DNA from: Flavobacteriales bacterium
GTDB lineage: Bacteria > Bacteroidota > Bacteroidia > Flavobacteriales > Flavobacteriaceae
Reading direction: 5' to 3'
Assembly: GCA_027031025.1 (NCBI GenBank)
Contig: JALVEJ010000175.1
Coordinates: 1 to 9,915, forward strand
Length of the DNA: 9,915 bases
Both the position numbers and the translations under genes were made by a program. The notes under the pieces were generated by a model, which saw only the letters and a program-made list of their open reading frames with translations, was not told the origin of the DNA and did not search any database. Below, in pieces: positions 1 to 7,025 of the stretch (position 1 is its first letter; each line of letters starts with the position of its first letter).

Positions 1-814
1 ATCCTAAATCCAGCAAAGCGGCAGTCAAACTTGTTCTTTGTCCGGATTGATAAGTTACACCAATATCGAAGCCCGGACCATAATTGCCACTAAAAAATAA
101 TTTTCCTATATAATGATTGACACCGGCATTTTCTTGATATCCAGAGGTTTGTAGTTTTATATCAATGTTATCCAAATGGTGAACATAAAAATTATGCTCG
201 CCTCTTGTTGTATAAAAAAGTCCGGAATTATTTACACTTTGTGCATTTGCCAGTCCGGAATACAACTTAAATCTGTAGCCGAAGTGCAAACGCGGATTTG
301 GATTTTTGTTGACGCCAAAATACAATGTTTGCACCAATTCGGTTTTACTTGCCAAATAGCGCATGTCAAAGCTATCATTTATATATGGTGCATTGCCATA
401 CATTCCAAGCTTTAAAAATGAAGCAGGCGTATAGGTAATATGGTCAAGTTCCCAATATATACCCAAATATTTGAAACGTTCCAAATCGTCTGTCCAGCCA
501 TACGAAAACAAATCGTGCCGGTATTGCAATTGTATAAAATCGGTATCGGATAACCGGCTGATGGTTTGTTGAACTTTTTGCTCAAAACTTCCTGCCGGTG
601 CCAGGACATCATAAAGTGCAAAACCGGAATTGCCGGCAAAAAATCGGATATTGTTTAACAAGGGTACCCCAAATAATTTTTCATAAGGATAGGCAGCCCC
701 GGGATTGGTTTGCAACACATTGGTATTAGCTGTAAAATCATAACCTATGGCGTCAAACTGTGCATAAAAAGACACATTAATCATAACAAAAAGTAACAAA
801 AACAAACCTCTCAT
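1..814 (-). CDS. DUF5723-type outer-membrane protein, C-terminus cut by window edge
   Basis: Reading the minus strand from the ATG at 814-812 gives an uninterrupted frame of 271 codons with no stop before the window ends, so the C-terminal part is missing. The first 19 residues (MRGLFLLLFVMINVSFYAQ) form a clear signal peptide with a cleavage site near YA/Q, so the protein is exported. The early mature part has the pattern NTNVLQTNPGAAYP, then FGVPLLNNI, then NSGFALYDVL, and the visible end reads QRTSLTAALLDLG. From memory this arrangement (NP motif, P-L-x-N-I, N-S-G-F-x-Y-D, S-x-x-x-x-LLDLG) is that of DUF5723, Bacteroidota proteins predicted to be outer-membrane beta-barrels related in style to PorV/PorP. 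The many alternating aromatic and polar strands fit a barrel. The molecular role is unknown. The start lies 3 nt after the stop of the upstream lipoprotein, which indicates co-transcription and probable translational coupling. Confidence 0.8.
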   Translation of the reverse strand, partial: MRGLFLLLFVMINVSFYAQFDAIGYDFTANTNVLQTNPGAAYPYEKLFGVPLLNNIRFFAGNSGFALYDVLAPAGSFEQKVQQTISRLSDTDFIQLQYRHDLFSYGWTDDLERFKYLGIYWELDHITYTPASFLKLGMYGNAPYINDSFDMRYLASKTELVQTLYFGVNKNPNPRLHFGYRFKLYSGLANAQSVNNSGLFYTTRGEHNFYVHHLDNIDIKLQTSGYQENAGVNHYIGKLFFSGNYGPGFDIGVTYQSGQRTSLTAALLDLG

Positions 815-817
815 AAA

Positions 818-1360
818 CTATTCCAATGTTATATTTGTATAAAAAGTTCCTTTGGTTTGCAGGTGCAAAGTTTTGTTTTCAACCGGTAAATCCTCAGGCG
901 AAACATTAATTTCCAAAACAATTTTTCTAAAATTGACAAAATTGGGATTGTTGGCTTTGTCAAATATGAAAATCGTATCACCGCTGATGTCAGGATGAAC
1001 AACATCAGCTGCTTGAATGGTAAATTGCCCACTTTCAACAGCTTGATTTTGGTCATCAATAAAATAATAAGTCGTCGTAAAATTTCGGTAAAAGGTATTG
1101 TTCCATGCTGCTGCTATTTCGGCTTTTAGAAAACCATCACGAACTTTACCATCATCAAATATGCCAAAATCTACGGTGTCTCGTATGACATTTCTAAAAT
1201 TTCCGGTTGAATCAATTAAATTGGTTTGATGCAAATCAATATATAAAATATCTCCTTCAAAAACAGGCTGAATGTCCAATTGACGAGCTTGTTCAAAGTC
1301 TAATTTGCTAGTGCATTGCCATAATAATAAGCCGGTTAAAAAAATAAAAAAAGCTTTCAT
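818..1360 (-). CDS. Putative lipoprotein of unknown function, partner of the DUF5723 gene
   Basis: 180 residues. The N-terminus MKAFFIFLTGLLLWQC is a lipoprotein-type signal peptide with lipidation Cys16; the W-Q before the Cys is less usual than G or S but the hydrophobic core and position fit. The mature protein starts TSKLDFEQARQLDIQPVFEG and looks beta-rich without membrane segments, ending in a strand that matches the frame end. I recall similar flavobacterial lipoproteins with a C-S-K-x-D-F-[DE]-Q start and a conserved P-V-x-E-x-D-L-x-[YF] strand, but no assigned function. It is the first gene of a two-gene unit, with its TAG stop only 3 nt before the ATG of the DUF5723 protein, so the two probably act together in the envelope. 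A TAATTTTG -7 box lies about 60 nt upstream on the same strand. A shorter overlapping frame inside it is a shadow. Confidence 0.82.
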   Translation of the reverse strand: MKAFFIFLTGLLLWQCTSKLDFEQARQLDIQPVFEGDILYIDLHQTNLIDSTGNFRNVIRDTVDFGIFDDGKVRDGFLKAEIAAAWNNTFYRNFTTTYYFIDDQNQAVESGQFTIQAADVVHPDISGDTIFIFDKANNPNFVNFRKIVLEINVSPEDLPVENKTLHLQTKGTFYTNITLE

Positions 1361-1418
1361 TTGTGTGTTTAATTAATTGAGGATATGAAAAATTTATCAG
1401 ATTGAAAAAAAGGCGCTT

Positions 1419-1426
1419 CAAAATTA
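1419..1426 (-). promoter_or_regulatory. -7 promoter element for the lipoprotein/DUF5723 unit
   Basis: On the minus strand this reads TAATTTTG, a full match to the Bacteroidota -7 consensus TAnnTTTG, and it lies about 60 nt upstream of the lipoprotein start. I do not see a good TTTG -33 element at the expected distance, so the call rests on the -7 box and its position in a divergent intergenic region. Confidence 0.45.
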
Positions 1427-1472
1427 GTCATAATTTTTAGGAAAATTGTAACTAAAATAACATAAACATATA

Positions 1473-1491
1473 AAAGATAAATTTTATCTTT
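1473..1491. repeat. Perfect 8-bp inverted repeat at the miaB start
   Basis: AAAGATAA (1473-1480) and its exact reverse complement TTATCTTT (1484-1491) are separated by three bases. The right arm contains all but the last base of the -7 box and ends 6 nt before the miaB ATG. It could be an operator bound by a dimeric regulator or, if transcription starts further upstream, an RNA hairpin in front of the start codon. It is AT-rich, so some chance of coincidence remains. Confidence 0.55.
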
Positions 1492-1492
1492 G
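1485..1492 (+). promoter_or_regulatory. -7 promoter element directly before miaB
   Basis: TATCTTTG matches the Bacteroidota -7 consensus TAnnTTTG exactly. Only 5 bases separate it from the ATG at 1498, so transcription from it would begin at or next to the start codon, giving a leaderless message. No convincing TTTG/TTG -33 element is found 17-21 nt upstream, which lowers confidence. Confidence 0.45.
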
Positions 1493-1497
1493 CAAGT

Positions 1498-2946
1498 ATG
1501 AAACAAAACGATATAACGAAAAAGATAGACGAAAAATTGCAAGGTAGTGCGACCCGGTATACACAAGCCCCGGAGAATACTAAAAAGGTTTTTATTGAGA
1601 GCTATGGCTGTCAAATGAATATGAACGACTCTGAAATAGTTGCTTCTATTTTGTTAAAACAAGGTTTTAACACTACCGACCAAATAGATGAAGCCGATTT
1701 GATACTTATCAACACTTGTTCTATAAGAGAAAAAGCGGAAACAACGGTTCGTAACCGTTTAAAACATTTTAATAAACTCAAACAAAACAAGCCTAAAACC
1801 AAAATCGGTTTAATGGGCTGTATGGCAGAGCGGATTAAAGAAAAAATTTTAGATGAGGAAAAACTGGTTGATTTGGTTGTCGGTCCGGATGCTTATCGGG
1901 ACTTGCCTAACTTGATTAATGAATTGGAAGATGGCCGAAAAGCGGTCAATGTGTTGTTGAGCAAAGAAGAAACTTATGCAGATATTGAACCGGTAAGGTT
2001 AAACTCCAACGGCGTTTCGGCATTTGTATCCATAACGCGTGGCTGCGACAATATGTGCACTTTTTGCGTGGTGCCTTTTACACGCGGACGAGAACGTAGT
2101 CGTAATCCGGAAAGTATTTTGAAGGAAATTAAAAACCTGGAAGAACGCGGTTTTAAAGAAGTTACTTTACTGGGACAAAATGTCGACAGTTATTTGTGGT
2201 ATGGCGGTGGTTTAAAAAAAGATTTTGTCAATCAACCGGATGAGGTGAAACAGAACGCCGTCAATTTTGCCAAACTTTTAGATATGGTTGCGCGGGAATT
2301 TCCGGGTATTAGAATCCGGTTTTCTACATCCAACCCGCAAGATTTTAGTTTGGAAGTGATAAAAACCATGGCTAAACACCCCAATATTGCCAAACACATT
2401 CATTTGCCGGTCCAATCCGGTAGCGATAGGATATTAAAATTGATGAACCGCAAACATACGGTCGCAGAATACAAACAAACCATTGATGCCATTCGACAAT
2501 ACATTCCAGATGTAGCTATCTCGCAAGATATGATTGCCGGATTTAGCACCGAAACAGAAGCCGACCATCAAGCAACACTCGACTTAATGGATTATGTCAA
2601 ATACGATTTTGGTTTTATGTTTGCTTACTCCGTTAGGCCCGGAACTTTAGGCGCCAAAAAACTAGCCGATGATGTGCCGCATCATGTAAAATTGCGCCGA
2701 TTACGCGAAATTATTGACAAACAACAGGCGCACAGTTTATTCCGCATGCAACAATTTATTGGTAAAGAAGTTGAGGTATTGATTGAAGGTAATTCAAAAA
2801 AATCAAATCAACATTGGATGGGACGTAACTCTCAAAATGCTGTCGTAATATTTGCAAAAACCGGAAAAGAACAACCCGGTGATTTGGTGCGTGTCAAAGT
2901 GAATGATTGCACTTCGGCAACTTTGTTTGGTGACAAAATCGATTAA
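1498..2946 (+). CDS. miaB: tRNA-2-methylthio-N6-isopentenyladenosine synthase (MiaB)
   Basis: 482 residues, the usual size for Bacteroidota MiaB. It is a radical-SAM methylthiotransferase that adds a methylthio group to N6-isopentenyladenosine at position 37 of tRNAs reading UNN codons, in the cytosol. The N-terminal methylthiotransferase domain carries the three Cys of the auxiliary 4Fe-4S cluster: C38 (ESYGCQMN), C74 (NTCSIRE) and C108 (LMGCMAE). The radical-SAM cluster motif CxxxCxxC is at C183, C187 and C190 within RGCDNMCTFCVVPFTRGRE, the form typical of MiaB rather than RimO or MtaB. A TRAM RNA-binding domain occupies about 421-481. The stretch near 230-260 (YLWYGGGLKKDF and following) is an insertion I associate with Bacteroidota members. 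The ATG at 1498 keeps an N-terminal extension of about 30 residues before the domain; no upstream in-frame ATG is needed. All key residues are present. Confidence 0.97.
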   Translation: MKQNDITKKIDEKLQGSATRYTQAPENTKKVFIESYGCQMNMNDSEIVASILLKQGFNTTDQIDEADLILINTCSIREKAETTVRNRLKHFNKLKQNKPKTKIGLMGCMAERIKEKILDEEKLVDLVVGPDAYRDLPNLINELEDGRKAVNVLLSKEETYADIEPVRLNSNGVSAFVSITRGCDNMCTFCVVPFTRGRERSRNPESILKEIKNLEERGFKEVTLLGQNVDSYLWYGGGLKKDFVNQPDEVKQNAVNFAKLLDMVAREFPGIRIRFSTSNPQDFSLEVIKTMAKHPNIAKHIHLPVQSGSDRILKLMNRKHTVAEYKQTIDAIRQYIPDVAISQDMIAGFSTETEADHQATLDLMDYVKYDFGFMFAYSVRPGTLGAKKLADDVPHHVKLRRLREIIDKQQAHSLFRMQQFIGKEVEVLIEGNSKKSNQHWMGRNSQNAVVIFAKTGKEQPGDLVRVKVNDCTSATLFGDKID

Positions 2947-3001
2947 TTTTTTTAATTTAATATAAGAAAATCAACCATTTATAAACTCATTTATACTGTT
3001 G

Positions 3002-3043
3002 GTGTATTTTTGAAAAATTTGGTGGTTTTATAGTGTATTTTTG
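3002..3043 (+). promoter_or_regulatory. Two tandem -7-like boxes upstream of the small lipoprotein
   Basis: The 11-mer GTGTATTTTTG occurs at 3002-3012 and again at 3033-3043, each containing a full TAnnTTTG match (TATTTTTG). The second lies 16 nt before the first possible ATG and is the better candidate for the lipoprotein gene. A TTTG at 3018-3021 sits only 14 nt upstream of it, shorter than the usual 17-21 nt gap to a -33 box. The two copies are offset by 31 bp, about three helical turns. Confidence 0.45.
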
Positions 3044-3059
3044 GTTCAAACCATAAAAT

Positions 3060-3518
3060 ATGACTATGAAACCTTCTTTTACTTTTCATTTTCTGATATT
3101 ATTGTTAACCGGCTTAGCCATGAGCAATTGTTCAAAAGAAAAAACTGCCAAACAGCAAGATCCGACTTATGAAGAATTGTTGACAGCACATTCTTGGAAT
3201 GGTGTTGAAGTAACACGCTTTGTTAACGGCAATGCGACAAACACGGCCCCGATAACCGGTATGAAATATGTTTTTACGGATGATTTTCAGTATAAAAAAT
3301 ATAATAATGACGTCTTAATGCAAGAAGGCAATTGGGAAATTGTGGCTGCCAGTTCCATTTATTATGTCCGTACCCGGTATTTTGACGCCAATTTAAACCA
3401 CAATATTTTAGATGATCTGCAAATTATACAACTAACTTCCGATATTTTTGAGTATTCTGTGCCGTATATTGATAACTCCGGTGACATTAAGCGGGATCAA
3501 TATAAGTATGGCAGATAA
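3060..3518 (+). CDS. Small lipoprotein of unknown function, possibly lipocalin-like
   Basis: Up to 152 residues. The ATG at 3060 opens the longest frame, but the ATG at 3066 gives the more typical signal peptide start MKPSFTFHFLILLL and is equally likely. The hydrophobic stretch ends in LAMSNC, with lipidation at Cys24 of the long form; Asn just before the Cys is not the common choice. The mature protein begins SKEKTAKQQD. The body has the order HSWNGVEVTRFVNG, then a YVFTDDFQYKKY strand, then QEGNWEI, then LQIIQLTSDIFEYSV. That order (opening Trp, dose of short beta strands, G-N-W, final L-T-x-D) resembles the small lipocalin-like lipoproteins common in Bacteroidota, a judgement from pattern only. 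It stands alone between miaB and a convergent gene, with its stop 2 bases from that gene's stop. Confidence 0.75.
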   Translation: MTMKPSFTFHFLILLLTGLAMSNCSKEKTAKQQDPTYEELLTAHSWNGVEVTRFVNGNATNTAPITGMKYVFTDDFQYKKYNNDVLMQEGNWEIVAASSIYYVRTRYFDANLNHNILDDLQIIQLTSDIFEYSVPYIDNSGDIKRDQYKYGR

Positions 3519-3520
3519 AA

Positions 3521-4396
3521 TTAATGCGTATCAGCATCTAAATAATCCGGTGTGCCATCACCGTCTGTATCATCATTAGTAGGATCGCCATCACCATTAG
3601 CATCTTCGTCTTTGGTCAAAACCCCATCGCCGTCATCGTCGCTGTCATCAATATTTGCAATATTATCATGGTCCGTATCATCGTCTGTAACATCACCATT
3701 CTGATTAAGGTCTTCTACAATGTTTGCGACGTGATCATTATCTAAATCGTCATCAACCACAAAACTTTTAAAAGAAAAAACCAAGGGTGAGTAAGCAGGA
3801 ATACGATTTTGCGGAATATGATAATAAGCCAAACCCGAAGGCGTGATAAACATCCCCGCACCATAACCGGTAAATGTAAAAGTGCCGTCTCCATTATCAG
3901 TATAGGTGCCGTCTTTAAATTGCGGCAAAACTTCTTTCCATGCTTTAATGGTAATAGTTAATGCTAACCAAGACGGCAGATGATCAATTTGTTCATCAAA
4001 AACCTCATTATTGAGCAACCACCCCTTATAAGCTACCAATACATTGTCCACTTTATGTATGGGTTTATGATCTCCCGTTCTAAAAGGAATATAATATAAA
4101 TCATAAACCAAATTATCCACTTTGGGATCAGTTACTTGCAAGGTTTGTAAATTAGGATCGTCCCAAATGGAAGTATGCGAACCGGCAGGGTCAATGGTGT
4201 CAATCGTTACATTATATTGTGCATCCAATGTGTAATAATGTGTCTTCATATAGGTCTCAATGGAATCCTTTTCTACTTCATTATATTCTTTGACCCGGTC
4301 TTTTATTTCTATTTGAGATGTTGGTTCGTCTTCTTTGCATGATGATGCCATTAAAAACATGGCTAAACTTATTATTACTAAAATTCTGATAGTCAT
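3521..4396 (-). CDS. Surface lipoprotein: FKBP-type prolyl isomerase with aspartate-rich calcium-repeat tail
   Basis: 291 residues. The signal peptide MTIRILVIISLAMFLMASSC has lipidation Cys20, followed by K-E-D-E, an excellent match to the K-(D/E)2 lipoprotein export signal described in Capnocytophaga, so the protein is probably displayed on the cell surface. Residues about 115-212 form an FKBP-type peptidyl-prolyl isomerase domain: VLVAYKGWLLNNEVFDE matches the V-x-Y-x-G ... FD strand, KAWKEVLPQF matches the G-W-E-x-G-V helix with the pocket Trp, and LAYYHI ... IPAYSPLVFSFK matches the ending with the pocket Tyr and I-P-x-x-x-x-L-V-F. A small insertion (TYTDNGDGTFTF) precedes the last part. 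Residues about 214-291 are runs such as DDDGDGV, DTDGDGTPDYLD, typical of thrombospondin type-3/EF-hand-like calcium-binding repeats. It presumably assists folding or presentation of surface proteins. No strong promoter is seen; a weak TAGATTTA lies at 4415-4422 on this strand. Confidence 0.88.
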   Translation of the reverse strand: MTIRILVIISLAMFLMASSCKEDEPTSQIEIKDRVKEYNEVEKDSIETYMKTHYYTLDAQYNVTIDTIDPAGSHTSIWDDPNLQTLQVTDPKVDNLVYDLYYIPFRTGDHKPIHKVDNVLVAYKGWLLNNEVFDEQIDHLPSWLALTITIKAWKEVLPQFKDGTYTDNGDGTFTFTGYGAGMFITPSGLAYYHIPQNRIPAYSPLVFSFKSFVVDDDLDNDHVANIVEDLNQNGDVTDDDTDHDNIANIDDSDDDGDGVLTKDEDANGDGDPTNDDTDGDGTPDYLDADTH

Positions 4397-4423
4397 AGAC
4401 TTGGTTTTTTTCTTTAAATCTAA

Positions 4424-4436
4424 TATTTATTTTTGC
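4424..4436 (+). promoter_or_regulatory. Upstream copy of a repeated -7-like box
   Basis: TATTTATTTTTGC here is repeated exactly at 4481-4493, 57 bp downstream. It contains a TAnnTTTG match (4428-4435). The nearest TTG upstream (4401-4403) is 24 nt away, longer than usual, so this copy is a weaker promoter candidate than the downstream one. Confidence 0.25.
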
Positions 4437-4463
4437 GGTAAATTTTTCGGCTAAAATATTAGC

Positions 4464-4492
4464 TTGCAAGATACAAATTTTATTTATTTTTG
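4464..4492 (+). promoter_or_regulatory. Promoter of the S4-protein gene
   Basis: A TTG at 4464-4466 is followed 18 nt later by TATTTTTG (4485-4492), a full -7 consensus at consensus spacing for the Bacteroidota housekeeping sigma factor. Transcription would start near 4498, giving a leader of about 20 nt before the ATG at 4520. This is the best-formed promoter in the window. A 6-bp AT-rich inverted repeat (AAACTT/AAGTTT, 4497-4502 and 4507-4512) falls in the predicted leader. Confidence 0.6.
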
Positions 4493-4519
4493 CACTAAAC
4501 TTAACAAAGTTTTAAAACT

Positions 4520-4885
4520 ATGCGGATTGACAAATTTTTATGGGCGGTACGATTTTACAAAACGCGAAATGTTTCGGCAGATGCTATCAAAAAGGGACAT
4601 GTTCGCATCAATGGGGTGATTGCCAAGCCTTCCAAAGAAGTTTTTGGGGGTGACCAATTGGAAGTGAGAAAAAATCAGATTACGTATCGGTTACTGGTTT
4701 TAGATACGCCCAAAAGTCGTGTCGGTGCTAAACTGGTGCCTCAATATATCAAAGACCAAACGCCTAAAGAAGCTTTTGAAAATCAAGAATTACTTAAACT
4801 TGCCAAAGACTATTATCGAAAAAAAGGCACCGGCAGACCTACTAAAAAAGACCGCAGAGACTTAAATGATTTTTTAGATTCGTAA
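4520..4885 (+). CDS. hslR: S4-domain RNA-binding protein, Hsp15/HslR family
   Basis: 121 residues, close to the 133 of E. coli Hsp15. The S4 RNA-binding fold takes up the first half: MRIDKFLWAVRFYKTRN, then DAIKKGHVRINGVIAKPSKEV, then GDQLEV, which is the canonical R-x-D-x-x-L-W ... G-x-V-x-x-N-G ... K-P-S order. The C-terminus is strongly basic and ends in RKKGTGRPTKKDRRDLNDFL, a motif shared by this family. In E. coli Hsp15 binds stalled 50S subunits that carry a nascent chain and helps recycle them; the same role is likely but not shown here. There is no Shine-Dalgarno sequence; the leader before the ATG is A-rich, as usual in this phylum. It is the first plus-strand gene after a good promoter, and 79 nt separate it from the peptidase gene, so co-transcription is possible but not assured. 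The symbol is given by family resemblance. Confidence 0.9.
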   Translation: MRIDKFLWAVRFYKTRNVSADAIKKGHVRINGVIAKPSKEVFGGDQLEVRKNQITYRLLVLDTPKSRVGAKLVPQYIKDQTPKEAFENQELLKLAKDYYRKKGTGRPTKKDRRDLNDFLDS

Positions 4886-4964
4886 TTTTTTAATGACAAT
4901 CGGAATGCCCGGTTTTTAATGTCCGACCAAAAACACTTCAATTCCTTAAACAACTTGTTCAAAC

Positions 4965-7025
4965 ATGACCGAAATAACCACAATAATACCGCCAAAAGCC
5001 AAAAAAATACCTGTAAAACTAAAAAAACATGGCGATAAACGTATTGATAACTATTATTGGTTACGTGATAGAAAAAACCCAGAAGTCATACAATATCTTG
5101 AAGCTGAAAACCGGTATTTTGAAGCACAATCTGCCGCTTACAAATCCCTTGAAAATCGTTTGTTTGAAGAATTGAAAGCACGCATCAAACAAGATGATGA
5201 ATCTGTTCCGGTATTTGAAAACGGCTATTTCTATCAAACCAAATATTTTAAAGGGCAAGAATATCCGGTTTACAGCCGGCGTAAGGGACATTTGCAAGCA
5301 CCGGAAGAAATATTATTCGATGTCAATCAAATGGCCAAAGGTTATGCCTACTACAAATTAACAGGTATAGAAGTCAGTCCCGACAATCGTTACGCCATTT
5401 TTGGTGAAGATACTACCGGAAGACGACAATACACCTTGAAAATCAAAGATTTAAAAACCGGTAAAATTTTAGATGTTCAAATAAAAAACACAACTGGTAG
5501 CGCGGTTTGGTCTAATGATAACCAATATTTGTTTTATACTAAAAAAGACCCCGAAACTTTACGTGCTTTTCAAATTTACCGTCATAAATTAGGCGACAAA
5601 CCTGATAACGACCAATTGATTTATGAAGAAACCGATGAAATTTTTGATGTATTTGTCACTAAAAGCAAAAGCAACAAATATCTTTACATCGCTTCATTTA
5701 GCACCTTAACAACTGAATATCAATATCTTGAAGCAAATCAACCCGAAGGGAAGTTTAAGTTGTTTGCGCCCCGTCAACGTGGTGTGGAATATAATCTTTT
5801 TCACAGAAACAATCGTTTTTTTATCTTAACTAATAAGGACAATGCCGTTAACTTTAAATTGATGACAACTTCCGAAAACAAAACCGGTATGGAAGACTGG
5901 GAAGAGTTTATTCCACATCGTCCGGAAGTCATGTTGGAGGATGTTGATATTTTTCAAGATTTTATCTTGTTGCAAGAACGTGAAAAAGGTTTAAATAAAT
6001 TACGCATCCTCAGTGAACATGAAGATTTTTATCTGAATTTTGATGAAGAAACCTGTAATATTTATGCCGGCTACAATCCTGAAATGAACACTCGTAAATT
6101 CCGGTTTATCTACAACTCCATGACGACCCCATCTTCTGTTATTGAATATGATATCGATAATTGGCAAAAAACTATCTTGAAAGAGCAGGAAATTCCCGAT
6201 GGCAAATTTGACAAAAACAATTATTGTTCACAACGCCTTTGGGTTCCGGCACGAGACGGGCAAAGGGTTCCTGTATCTATGGTTTGGCATAAAGATACCG
6301 ATTTATCCCAAACCAATCCGCTGCTTTTGTACGGTTATGGCGCTTATGGCATCACGATAGATCCGGGATTTTGCGCCAACCGGTTGTCATTGTTGGATCG
6401 CGGTTTTATCTTTGCTATTGCACATATTCGCGGAGGTGAATATTTGGGACGCCCTTGGTATGAAGCCGGTAAATTATTACATAAAAAAAATACGTTTAAC
6501 GATTTTGTCGATGTCGCCAAATATTTGATAAAACAGCAATTTACTTCGCCAAATCAACTCTATGCCATGGGTGGCTCAGCCGGAGGATTGTTGATGGGTG
6601 CCGTTATCAATCAAGCACCGGAGCTTTTTAAAGGCGTTGTTGCACAAGTGCCTTTTGTCGATGTCTTAACAACCATGCTCGACGATAGTATCCCTTTAAC
6701 AACCGGTGAATACGACGAATGGGGCAATCCGAATGATAAAACCTACTATGATTATATCAAATCTTATTCGCCCTACGACAATATAGCACCCAAAAACTAT
6801 CCAAATATGTTGGTAACTACCGGATTGCACGATTCGCAAGTGCAATATTGGGAACCGGCAAAATGGGTGGCAAAATTGCGTGAATTAAAGACAGACAACA
6901 ACCTTTTACTCCTTCATGTCGATATGGATAGTGGTCATGGTGGCGCATCAGGGCGGTTCAAATCATTAAAAGATACAGCGCGTGATTTTGCTTTTCTAAT
7001 AAACTTAAAAGAACAAAACTCATGA
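4965..7025 (+). CDS. ptrB: Oligopeptidase B (protease II), S9 family
   Basis: 686 residues, the family's usual length. It is a cytosolic prolyl-oligopeptidase-family serine peptidase that cleaves short peptides, typically after Lys or Arg. There is no signal peptide. The N-terminus has the family opening KHGDKRIDNYYWLRDRKNPE (about 21-40); residues about 80-420 form the beta-propeller that keeps out large substrates, and about 430-680 form the alpha/beta-hydrolase domain. The catalytic triad is visible: Ser538 in MGGSAGG, Asp623 in LHDSQVQYWEPAKW and His658 in SGHGG. The acidic segment GEYDEWGNP (581-589) is the region linked in this family to preference for basic residues. Other hallmarks are GYGAYGI (467-473 region) and HIRGGEYLGRPWYEAGK. 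The ATG at 4965 is chosen because the domain begins within 20 residues. The last bases overlap the next gene (ATGA), indicating coupled translation. Confidence 0.95.
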   Translation: MTEITTIIPPKAKKIPVKLKKHGDKRIDNYYWLRDRKNPEVIQYLEAENRYFEAQSAAYKSLENRLFEELKARIKQDDESVPVFENGYFYQTKYFKGQEYPVYSRRKGHLQAPEEILFDVNQMAKGYAYYKLTGIEVSPDNRYAIFGEDTTGRRQYTLKIKDLKTGKILDVQIKNTTGSAVWSNDNQYLFYTKKDPETLRAFQIYRHKLGDKPDNDQLIYEETDEIFDVFVTKSKSNKYLYIASFSTLTTEYQYLEANQPEGKFKLFAPRQRGVEYNLFHRNNRFFILTNKDNAVNFKLMTTSENKTGMEDWEEFIPHRPEVMLEDVDIFQDFILLQEREKGLNKLRILSEHEDFYLNFDEETCNIYAGYNPEMNTRKFRFIYNSMTTPSSVIEYDIDNWQKTILKEQEIPDGKFDKNNYCSQRLWVPARDGQRVPVSMVWHKDTDLSQTNPLLLYGYGAYGITIDPGFCANRLSLLDRGFIFAIAHIRGGEYLGRPWYEAGKLLHKKNTFNDFVDVAKYLIKQQFTSPNQLYAMGGSAGGLLMGAVINQAPELFKGVVAQVPFVDVLTTMLDDSIPLTTGEYDEWGNPNDKTYYDYIKSYSPYDNIAPKNYPNMLVTTGLHDSQVQYWEPAKWVAKLRELKTDNNLLLLHVDMDSGHGGASGRFKSLKDTARDFAFLINLKEQNS

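Noticed and set aside
176..415. Plus-strand ORF of 79 codons
   Set aside because: It lies wholly antisense to the DUF5723 frame, which has a clear signal peptide and family motifs; no start context or recognisable product.
1498..2946. RimO or MtaB instead of MiaB
   Set aside because: The radical-SAM motif CDNMCTFCVVPFTRGRE and the overall length and insertion pattern fit MiaB better than the ribosomal S12 or MtaB methylthiotransferases.
2947..3059. Intrinsic terminator after miaB
   Set aside because: There is a T-rich run right after the stop codon, but no preceding GC-containing hairpin.
3521..3760. Type IX secretion C-terminal domain or dockerin at the end of the FKBP protein
   Set aside because: The tail consists of D-x-D-x-D-G repeats up to the last residues without the G/K-rich beta strands of a T9SS sorting domain or the paired F-hand spacing of a dockerin; it is also a lipoprotein, which argues against T9SS export.
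4898..4928. Terminator between the S4-protein and oligopeptidase genes
   Set aside because: TCGGA and TCCGA could pair, but the stem is only 5 bp with a loop of about 17 bases and no T-run follows; too weak to call.
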